5,909 bases of DNA, taken from NCBI GenBank assembly GCA_021780585.1, contig JAJXYM010000240.1, forward strand, positions 1 through 5,909, read 5' to 3'. Both the position numbers and the translations under genes were made by a program. The stretch comes from Deltaproteobacteria bacterium (GTDB lineage Bacteria; Desulfobacterota; Binatia; Binatales; Binataceae). This document shows positions 1 through 5,438 of this stretch, piece by piece. How positions within the stretch are numbered: position 1 is the first letter of the stretch; each line of letters opens with the position of its first letter. Under the pieces are notes generated by a model. It made no database searches, had not been told where the DNA came from, and was given only the letters and a program-made list of their open reading frames with translations.

Positions 1-124
1 GCGGAAGCGGAAAGAAATCTCCCGCCAGCCGATTGTCGAAAGTGGCCGCAGGCGGTTTCTGGCAGGCCGCGACGAGCATGGCCGCGACTCCGGCGATCAT
101 CATCAAGGCCAGCTTGCGCATCAT
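1..124 (-). CDS. Putative lipoprotein, N-terminal part (cut by window edge)
   Basis: Only the first 41 codons are visible; the gene continues beyond base 1. The product begins MMRKLALMMIAG and has a short basic n-region (R3, K4), a hydrophobic core over residues 5-20 and a lipobox L-V-A-A-C with the acceptor cysteine at residue 21. This is a textbook type II (lipoprotein) signal peptide. The residue after the cysteine is Gln, not Asp, so by the enterobacterial Lol rule the mature protein would go to the outer membrane. The visible mature part (QKPPAATFDNRLAGDFF) matches no family I recognise. The ATG at 124-122 is chosen because GGGAGAG lies 7 nt upstream; the second ATG (121-119) is also possible. 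It is on the same strand as the transporter at 466-2892, but 341 bp and a terminator-like hairpin separate them, so it probably has its own promoter. Function unknown. Confidence 0.72.
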   Translation of the reverse strand, partial: MMRKLALMMIAGVAAMLVAACQKPPAATFDNRLAGDFFPLP

Positions 125-131
125 CCCATTG

Positions 132-138
132 CTCTCCC
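132..138 (-). promoter_or_regulatory. Ribosome binding site of the lipoprotein gene
   Basis: On the minus strand GGGAGAG stands 7 nt before the ATG at 124. A closer in-frame-shifted ATG at 129-127 reads ATG GGA TGA and stops at once, so the site serves the ATG pair at 124/121. Confidence 0.6.
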
Positions 139-366
139 GTATCATCGGCGCTGCCGAAGACAACCGATACGGACGGACCAAAGTTCCCGTCACGGCTGAA
201 TCCTCTCTATTGACGACAAATTCGGGCAAAAACTTCAATCGTGAAGCGATCGTCAGCAATTTCATGCCGATCAAGCCGGAATAGCCGTCCCTGGCGCACT
301 CCGCCCCGAAAACACGAAATTCCTGCGAAGGGGCGGGCGAAAACGTTCACGGCCGGGCGAAAATGC

Positions 367-396
367 GCGTGGCGGGCGCAATCACGCCCGCCACGC
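367..396 (-). terminator. Probable rho-independent terminator after the RND gene
   Basis: A perfect 12-bp inverted repeat, GCGTGGCGGGCG (367-378) and CGCCCGCCACGC (385-396), encloses a 6-nt loop. Read on the minus strand, the stem is followed by GCATTTTCG, a short T-run. It lies about 70 nt downstream of the stop codon of the minus-strand transporter gene and before the next minus-strand gene, which is the expected place for a terminator. The T-tract is weak, so it could also be a 3' stabilising or attenuating stem. On the plus strand the stem is followed by CGGTTTC and no gene needs it. Confidence 0.55.
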
Positions 397-465
397 CGGT
401 TTCATGCCAATTGTGTTCCATCCGGGTCGCCGATTTCAAGGCGTCCGCGGACCGGAACATGAGGC

Positions 466-2892
466 TCAGGAGGCCGCCGCCTTGGCGCCCGCCAGATCGC
501 GCTCTTTCATGCTGCTGCGTCCGCCGAAGACAAAGCTCGGACGCGCCCACGACAGATAGCACGGCAGGATGATACAGCCGGCTATCATGTTCGTGCCCAT
601 CAGGAAGATCAGCAGCGTGCTCATCTCGTTATGGAACAGCAGCGGCGAGAAGATCCACGGGAAAATGCCGCCGATCATGACGAGGAAGGTATTGAACACG
701 GCGACGCCGGTGCTCTGCAGCGCCAGCACGATCGCGTCGTCAACTTCCATTCCGCCCATCACCTCGTCGCGAATTCGCGCGACCATGTAAATTCCATAGT
801 CGACGCCGAGTCCGATACCGAGCGAGATGACCGGAATCGTATCGATGGTGAGGCCGATGTCCCGCAGGTTCATGTAGATGAACGCGCCGAAGTTCGCGAG
901 CACGCAGGCGAACAGGAACATGAAGGCCGCCACGAACGACCGGAAGGAGAACAGGCAGAACAGCCAGACGACTCCCAGCACGAACGTGATGTTGTAAAAG
1001 TCGAGCTGTTTCAGGACGTCGTTGGCCGACAGATAGAGGCCCGCGATGCCGGCCAGATATTCGACGTGCACCTTGTTCAGGGCGGGATCGGGCGCCACCC
1101 GCTCATCGACGAACCGCTTGATGCGGTCGCGGATATTGTTGAGCGTGTCGTAGTTATGGTCGCGCAACAGCACCCGGATACAGGTGTCGTTGTTGGAACG
1201 GTTCGAGATGAAACGTTCCAGTTCGCCCGGCGCCGAACCATTGAGATAGAGGAACCACAGGTTACCCGACATCTCGACCGACTCCGGCACCGCCAGATAT
1301 TTCGGAAAGCCGTAATGGAACATTTCGTTGAACGGCTCCGAAACCGTCGAGGAAAACGAAACCACCTGGGCGACCTTGGGATCCCTGAACAGATAGTCGC
1401 GCATGTCATCGACCATCCGCAACACGCCCGGTCCGAGCACCGACTGTTTGTCGGGATAGGACGGGGTGGTCAGAATGATCCAGCCCTCTTCGAGCGGGAA
1501 CTTCTTGCCGACCGCGAGGATGTCGTGGTTGACCTTGGAATCGGACTTGTAGAGCGGCGTGCCGGCGGTCGAATAGCCGATCTTCGAATCGAGTCCGGAG
1601 ATCACGCCGTAGACCAAAAACAGGCACGACCCCCACAGCAGCACCTTACGCAGCGCACCGGGCCGCGTCGGAATATGCACGAACCATTGCAGGAAGTCAT
1701 GCACCGAGCGCATCGTGCCGCCGATTTCCTTCTGCGCGCGATGCTTGATCTCGGGCGTCGGCAGATAGCTCATCAGGATGGGCTGGAAGATGAATACCAT
1801 CGTGAGGCTGCCGGCGAGCCATACCGTGCCGGCCAGCGCGATATGCTGCAGCACCGGGATGCCGCCGAACGAGATGAAGATAATTCCGCTGATGTCGGCG
1901 AGAATCGACAGCAGACCGGGCGGCAACATGAAATCCGTCGTCGCCGCGCAGGCCGCGAGCTTGTCGCCCAGACGGTCGAGCTCGTCGTGCAGACGGCCCT
2001 GCCACTGGATACCGTGCGACATGTCGCGGGCGGTCAGGATGAACGGAATGACCAGCATCACGGGGTCGAAGTCGTAGCCCATCAGACCGACGAAACCGAG
2101 ACCCCATACGGCGGATAAGAAGCCGGTGACGATTGGCGCCCACCAGCGGCTGCGCTGGCTGCCGGTCGCCCACAGGATCAGGATCATCACGCCGACGGCG
2201 AGCAGGAAGAGCGTCAGGACGGTGCGCTCATAATAGTAGCCGTAGCCGCGGACGATCGGTTCGCCGGCGATATAAACCTCGTTATTCGCGTCCTGATATT
2301 TCTTGACGATGTCCTGCACTTGATAGAAGAGCTGCTTGTAGTCAAGGCCGCGTTCATTGAATGAGGCGGTGACCAGCGCGCTTTTCAAATCAGCGCTGAC
2401 CAATTGCGAGATATTCGCGTGATTGGCCTGAACGGTCTTTTTCAGGGCGGTGATTCCGGCCTGGTCCTTGGGCACCTCCGGAAACATGAAGGGCTTGATC
2501 GTCAGCGAGCCGGGCGTCGCCTCGGCGTAACTGACCCGGTAGGACGCCAGCGAGAGGACTTCGTTGTGATCGACGCCGGGCAGACGGTCGACGTCGCGCT
2601 GCACATCCTGAATCTTCTTCAGCGTATCGAAGTTGAAGATATTGCCGTGCTTGACCTGCACCATCACGGCGAGGGTCTGCGCGCCGCCGTACTTATGCCA
2701 CTCCTGATAGAGCTGGACATTGTGATGGTAGCTCGGGAAAAAGTCGTCAAACTTGGTTTGGACGACGACCTTGGTGCATTCGTAGCCGAAGAAGGCGCTT
2801 ACGATCAGCAGGATTGCACCGACGATGGCCCTGAAGCGGACGACGAAATCGCCGATCCGCAGGGAGGTCATTTTTACTGAACTGCTTGCCAT
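466..2892 (-). CDS. MMPL/RND-superfamily transporter (COG1033-like)
   Basis: This 808-residue inner-membrane protein has the duplicated RND layout. There is one membrane helix at about 20-38, a periplasmic porter domain at about 39-223, helices clustered between about 224 and 375, one at about 418-433, a second porter domain at about 434-633, and a final helix cluster at about 634-782, roughly 12 helices in all. The second half carries the hallmark G-L-G-V-D-Y-G-I-Y-M with D698-Y699, followed by A-R-I-R-D-E; the first half has the equivalent A-R-D-M-S-H-G-I-Q (288-296) and R-L-H-D-E. Family members are driven by the proton gradient and move lipids or other hydrophobic molecules; the substrate here is unknown. 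The 5' end overlaps the upstream propeller gene by 19 nt if the ATG at 2892 is used, with GGGAG 4 nt before it. A second in-frame ATG (residue 8, at 2871) begins 2 nt after the propeller stop codon and is a good candidate for coupled re-initiation. A terminator-like hairpin follows. The family assignment is secure; the role is not. Confidence 0.93.
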   Translation of the reverse strand: MASSSVKMTSLRIGDFVVRFRAIVGAILLIVSAFFGYECTKVVVQTKFDDFFPSYHHNVQLYQEWHKYGGAQTLAVMVQVKHGNIFNFDTLKKIQDVQRDVDRLPGVDHNEVLSLASYRVSYAEATPGSLTIKPFMFPEVPKDQAGITALKKTVQANHANISQLVSADLKSALVTASFNERGLDYKQLFYQVQDIVKKYQDANNEVYIAGEPIVRGYGYYYERTVLTLFLLAVGVMILILWATGSQRSRWWAPIVTGFLSAVWGLGFVGLMGYDFDPVMLVIPFILTARDMSHGIQWQGRLHDELDRLGDKLAACAATTDFMLPPGLLSILADISGIIFISFGGIPVLQHIALAGTVWLAGSLTMVFIFQPILMSYLPTPEIKHRAQKEIGGTMRSVHDFLQWFVHIPTRPGALRKVLLWGSCLFLVYGVISGLDSKIGYSTAGTPLYKSDSKVNHDILAVGKKFPLEEGWIILTTPSYPDKQSVLGPGVLRMVDDMRDYLFRDPKVAQVVSFSSTVSEPFNEMFHYGFPKYLAVPESVEMSGNLWFLYLNGSAPGELERFISNRSNNDTCIRVLLRDHNYDTLNNIRDRIKRFVDERVAPDPALNKVHVEYLAGIAGLYLSANDVLKQLDFYNITFVLGVVWLFCLFSFRSFVAAFMFLFACVLANFGAFIYMNLRDIGLTIDTIPVISLGIGLGVDYGIYMVARIRDEVMGGMEVDDAIVLALQSTGVAVFNTFLVMIGGIFPWIFSPLLFHNEMSTLLIFLMGTNMIAGCIILPCYLSWARPSFVFGGRSSMKERDLAGAKAAAS

Positions 2893-3902
2893 TGCTCTCC
2901 CGCATTATTCGTCAGCAATATGGTTCCATTCAGGCCGACCGCGACGCCGAGTTGGCCGACAAACGCCAGATCCGTGAGATCATGGAAAGTCGCCCGGTCA
3001 GACGGCTTCCATTGGCCGCCAGGCGCCTGATCGAACATACGACCGCCGGCCCCGCCGACCCAAACATTCTTCGACGTGGGCGATTCCGCCAGCACGTAGC
3101 TGGCGACCGGATCGGGCAGCGACTGCTTCTGCCAGGTCTTGCCGCCATCGCTGGTCGCCGCCGTATCTCCGGCGAGGCCCGCGACCATCCCGTGCTGCGG
3201 ATCCGTGAAATTGACGGTAAAGAACGGTCCGATCGTGAAATCGCCCGTGTTGCCGCCGTAACTCAGGTTCCAGGTCAGACCACCGTCGGTCGAAGCGAGA
3301 ATGGTCGAGAATTCGCCGACCATAAAGCCGTTCTTCGGATCCGGGAAGGTCACGTCGAAGAACGTGACCAGCTTGGGCGACTTGATCGTCTGCCAGGTCT
3401 TGCCGCCGTCGCTGGTGCGCAGGATCAAGCCGTCGGCGCCGACGATCACGACCGTGTTCGCGTCGATCACGGCGAGCTTGAAGAGGTTCTTCCGGGTGCC
3501 TCCGTCCTGCCGGCTCCAGGTGTCGCCGCCGTCGACGGTATGCATGATCAGGCCCTCTTCGCCGACGATCCATCCGGCTTTGCCGGTGGCGTCGAAGCGG
3601 ATCGAATAAAGATCCCGGTCCTGGAACAGATCGCCGCCCGGACGCTCATTGACGGTGCGCTGGAGCCAGGTCTTGCCCTGATCGGCGGAGGTCAGCAGCA
3701 GCGCCTTCGAGCCGACGATGAAAATCGTGTTGTCGGGACGAATCGCGACTCCGAACAAGCTGAGCCATCCGGGCGCCGACGTGCGGGTGATGCCCTGGGT
3801 GGCGCTATCCGCGGTGATCGCGCCGCCGGCCACCATCAGGAGGCAGGCGGCCGCGGCCGCAACCATTGTGAATCTGCTGGAACGCATTGGCTGAGATTTC
3901 AA
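2874..3902 (-). CDS. Exported YCF48-like BNR/Asp-box beta-propeller
   Basis: The 342-residue product starts with a Sec signal peptide (basic R7-R10 stretch, Ala/Leu-rich core at about 12-28, likely cleavage near residues 28-34). A chain of Asp-box blades follows: SADQGKTW (72-79), TVDGGDTW (122-129), TSDGGKTW (163-170), STDGGLTW (204-211), TSDGGKTW (250-257), and degenerate GGQW (295-298) and NNAGEQW (331-337). This spacing fits a roughly seven-bladed propeller of the YCF48/PSII_BNR type, here in the periplasm of a bacterium with no sign of photosynthesis. YCF48 helps assemble photosystem II in phototrophs; in other bacteria such proteins are often encoded beside RND transporters and are presumed assembly or accessory factors. 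Cys20 is inside the hydrophobic core, so a lipoprotein is unlikely. The longest start is TTG at 3902, with GAGG 10 nt upstream; ATG at residue 6 (3887) has no good Shine-Dalgarno site. An in-frame TGA at 3917-3915 bars any longer form. It runs directly into the RND gene. Confidence 0.9.
   Translation of the reverse strand: MKSQPMRSSRFTMVAAAAACLLMVAGGAITADSATQGITRTSAPGWLSLFGVAIRPDNTIFIVGSKALLLTSADQGKTWLQRTVNERPGGDLFQDRDLYSIRFDATGKAGWIVGEEGLIMHTVDGGDTWSRQDGGTRKNLFKLAVIDANTVVIVGADGLILRTSDGGKTWQTIKSPKLVTFFDVTFPDPKNGFMVGEFSTILASTDGGLTWNLSYGGNTGDFTIGPFFTVNFTDPQHGMVAGLAGDTAATSDGGKTWQKQSLPDPVASYVLAESPTSKNVWVGGAGGRMFDQAPGGQWKPSDRATFHDLTDLAFVGQLGVAVGLNGTILLTNNAGEQWQAVQ
3128..3155 (-). repeat. Propeller-blade DNA repeat, copy 1
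   Basis: These 28 bases match 3389-3416 with one mismatch (A at 3147 against G at 3408). On the minus strand they encode the Asp-box T-S-D-G-G-K-T-W-Q of blade residues 250-258. The copies are 261 nt (87 codons) apart, about two blades, in the same frame. Near-identity at the DNA level suggests recent internal duplication or gene conversion between blades. Confidence 0.75.
3389..3416 (-). repeat. Propeller-blade DNA repeat, copy 2
   Basis: Partner of the repeat at 3128-3155. It encodes the Asp-box T-S-D-G-G-K-T-W-Q at residues 163-171 of the propeller. A more diverged version of the same codons lies near 3664-3681 (blade residues 74-79). Confidence 0.75.
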
Positions 3903-4025
3903 ACCTCGACTACCTCATTATTCGCGTCGCATCGGCCGCCGCGGGCGCGGCGCGCCACGGGGCCGCGACAATCCGCCGCGGGGACGCCGCTCGCGTGATT
4001 TTTGCGCGCTGTCCGGCGGTTCTCA

Positions 4026-4046
4026 TTCGCGCCGTCCGGGCGCGAA
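4026..4046. repeat. Hairpin-forming inverted repeat (8-bp stem)
   Basis: TTCGCGCC (4026-4033) and GGCGCGAA (4039-4046) are perfect inverted repeats around a 5-nt loop GTCCG. There is no T-run on either side, so it is not an intrinsic terminator. The core GCGCC-GTC-GGGCGC resembles the hairpin at 4108-4123. It could be an operator, an untranslated-leader stem or a REP-like element. Confidence 0.5.
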
Positions 4047-4107
4047 ACGGACACGCGCGCATCGCGACGCGACCCCATAAAGCCGTACTTCTCCCCAATC
4101 CCCAAGA

Positions 4108-4123
4108 GCGCCCGTCAGGGCGC
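4108..4123. repeat. Hairpin-forming inverted repeat (6-bp stem) followed by A-run
   Basis: GCGCCC (4108-4113) and GGGCGC (4118-4123) enclose the tetraloop GTCA, and six A residues follow at 4124-4129. The A-run is on the wrong side for a plus-strand terminator, and on the minus strand the T-run precedes the stem. No gene ends here. It is similar in sequence to the hairpin at 4026-4046. Confidence 0.5.
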
Positions 4124-4466
4124 AAAAAATTACCCGCTCAGGACCCAAGTCCAAAGTTCTGCAAGGGCTTACAACATGGCTGACGCGGCTGTCAAGCGAA
4201 GTTCCCCCAAAAGGGGCGGCGCTGCGCCGAGCCGCGCCATACGCCTGAATCGCGTCACCGGCGGGCGGGCGCCGGCGCCGCGCCGGAAGCGTGGACCGGA
4301 ATCGCGAAAGGTGCGGAAACCCTTGGCGCCGTTGAGGAATTCTTATCCGCGCGAGATCCGGCGCGGGCCCGCCGTGAACCGCGTCCGCGGCGCGCAAACG
4401 GCGCTTTACGCCGCCGCCGCCGGCGCAGTAGAAATCGAAGCGCGACCCGGCGCCATCCCGGCGGGC

Positions 4467-4472
4467 AAGGAG
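4467..4472 (+). promoter_or_regulatory. Ribosome binding site fixing the deacetylase start
   Basis: AAGGAG lies 9 nt before the ATG at 4482. This near-consensus site, and the fact that family homology begins right after this ATG, decide the start against the longer in-frame alternatives at 4176 (ATG) and 4002 (TTG). Confidence 0.8.
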
Positions 4473-4481
4473 CGTGACGCA

Positions 4482-5327
4482 ATGAAAAAAGACATCACCG
4501 TATGCCTCAGCTTCGATTTCGACGCGATCTCGGTATGGGTCGGGACGTTCCACGCGAAATCGCCAAGCGCCATTTCGCGGGGCGAATTCGGCCGCGTCGG
4601 CGCCGAACGATTGCTCAAGATGCTGCGCGAGTGGGGGATCAAATCGACCTGGTTCGTCCCCGGCCATACCGCCGACGCCTTTCCGGCGACGGTCGCGGCG
4701 ATCGCGGCCGCGGGCCACGAAATCGGCCATCACGGCTACTTTCACGATCGGCCGAAGACGATCGCCGACGAAGCGGAGGATTTCGACCGGGCGACCGCCG
4801 CGCTCCAGCGCGTCACCGGGCAAACCCCCGTCGGCTATCGCTCGCCGGCGGCGGGCCTGATGCCCTCGACGCTCGAATGTCTGCGTGAGCGCAATTTTCT
4901 TTACGACAGCAGCATGATGGGCGACGATTTCACGCCCTACTATTGCCGGGCGGGCGATCAGGCGCCGGCGGACGGACCGTTCGTATGGGGCCGCGCGACC
5001 TCGCTGGTCGAATTGCCCTTCACCTGGGGACTCGACGATTTCCCCGCCTTCGAGCACGTATGGACCCGCAACGGCGTCAATCCAGGCCTCGCGGCGCCGT
5101 CGCGGATGTTCGAAATCTGGTGGGGCGATTTCGAATATCTCCACGAACGGCTCGGCGCGGGCGTCTATATCCTGACGATGCATCCGCAATCGATCGGCCG
5201 GGGCCATCGGCTGCTGATGCTCGAGCGGCTGGTCGCACAGATGCGCGCGCGGGCGGGCGTGCGTTTCGTCACGATGCGCGAGGCGGCGGAGGAATTCCGC
5301 CGCAACCATCCCGTCCCCGGCGCGTAA
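4482..5327 (+). CDS. CE4 polysaccharide deacetylase, H. pylori PgdA-like
   Basis: The 281-residue product is a NodB-fold deacetylase without signal peptide or membrane helix, so it is predicted to be cytoplasmic. The first motif F-D-F-D-A (11-15) supplies the catalytic or metal-binding aspartates D12/D14. S-R-G-E-F-G (32-37) and T-W-F-V-P-G-H (56-62) follow, and H-G-Y-F-H (84-88) gives the two metal-binding histidines. G-Y-R-S-P-A (118-123) is the third motif, D-S-S-M-M-G-D-D-F-T-P-Y-Y (142-154) is typical of this branch, and T-M-H-P (232-235) carries the late histidine H234. This order and length match the H. pylori HP0310/PgdA-like group (about 290 residues) better than the secreted chitin or xylan esterases. 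The related PuuE allantoinases share the fold but lack a working metal site, which appears intact here. The reaction would be hydrolysis of an N-acetyl or similar amide, and the substrate is uncertain. ATG at 4482 is chosen for its AAGGAG site and homology. The gene is divergent from the propeller gene, and a nickel-transporter gene follows on the same strand. Confidence 0.9.
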   Translation: MKKDITVCLSFDFDAISVWVGTFHAKSPSAISRGEFGRVGAERLLKMLREWGIKSTWFVPGHTADAFPATVAAIAAAGHEIGHHGYFHDRPKTIADEAEDFDRATAALQRVTGQTPVGYRSPAAGLMPSTLECLRERNFLYDSSMMGDDFTPYYCRAGDQAPADGPFVWGRATSLVELPFTWGLDDFPAFEHVWTRNGVNPGLAAPSRMFEIWWGDFEYLHERLGAGVYILTMHPQSIGRGHRLLMLERLVAQMRARAGVRFVTMREAAEEFRRNHPVPGA

Positions 5328-5438
5328 CGGACCCGGCGGTCCGGCCGGCGCGGAGGCGATCGCGCCGGCGCCGCGTGTCCGCGATGGACTTGCGGCGCGC
5401 GCTCGCGTACTCGTTGACGCGCGGAGAAGGCCACGGCG
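5328..5438 (+). other. Gap between deacetylase and nickel transporter with two hairpins
   Basis: Two perfect inverted repeats follow the deacetylase stop directly. CGGACC-CGGC-GGTCCG occupies 5328-5343. GCCGGCGCG (5344-5352) pairs with CGCGCCGGC (5361-5369) around an 8-nt loop. Neither has a T-run, so they may act as a 3' stabilising structure, a rho-linked stop or an attenuator. The two genes could still share a transcript. No promoter is evident. Confidence 0.4.
5423..5430 (+). promoter_or_regulatory. Ribosome binding site of the nickel-transporter gene
   Basis: GGAGAAGG ends 8 nt before the ATG at 5439. It supports that ATG as the start, just ahead of the conserved first membrane helix. 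Confidence 0.65.

Larger units (their letters stand above)
125..465. other. Intergenic region between lipoprotein and RND transporter genes
   Basis: This 341-bp gap holds no credible gene on either strand. It contains a strong hairpin at 367-396 (listed separately), a 10-bp palindrome GTCCGCGGAC at 443-452, a small inverted repeat CTTCA-ATCG-TGAAG at 233-246, and two nearby copies of GGGCGAAAA (about 336-344 and 355-363). The promoter of the lipoprotein gene should lie between about 366 and 140 on the minus strand, where the sequence is locally more AT-rich, but I see no convincing -35/-10 pair. Confidence 0.5.
3903..4481. other. Divergent intergenic region with hairpins, no convincing gene
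   Basis: This 579-bp region lies between the minus-strand propeller gene and the plus-strand deacetylase gene and should carry both promoters. I see no clear -35/-10 pair on either strand. It contains the hairpins at 4026-4046 and 4108-4123, a small GGAC-CCAA-GTCC hairpin at 4141-4152, and CCCC-AAAA-GGGG at 4205-4216. A plus-strand frame stays open across much of it and joins the deacetylase frame. An ATG at 4176, preceded by AAGGG at 8 nt, would add 102 residues rich in Arg, Ala and Pro (starting MADAAVKRSSPKRGG). The bias is what GC-rich non-coding DNA gives, and the stretch has no recognisable domain, so I leave it outside the gene, with some doubt. Confidence 0.55.

Noticed and set aside
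33..284. Plus-strand frame opposite the lipoprotein start
   Set aside because: It lies opposite a clear lipoprotein signal peptide and has no family features.
631..2118. Long plus-strand open frame (495 codons) opposite the RND gene
   Set aside because: It is antisense to a gene with clear family motifs. Its product is a low-complexity Arg/Glu/Asp/His/Gln-rich string with no domain, as expected from the mirror of GC-biased codons.
2903..3924. Repeated 9-mer CATTATTCG at 2903-2911 and 3916-3924
   Set aside because: It is too short and has no shared flanks. One copy is coding and the other lies just upstream of the propeller start, so chance is enough.
4108..4131. Hairpin plus A-run as an intrinsic terminator
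   Set aside because: The A-run follows the stem on the plus strand, so there is no U-tract after the stem in either direction, and no gene ends nearby.
5414..5438. TTGACG at 5414 as a -35 box for the nickel-transporter gene
   Set aside because: There is no room for a -10 box and a transcription start before the Shine-Dalgarno site and ATG at 5439.
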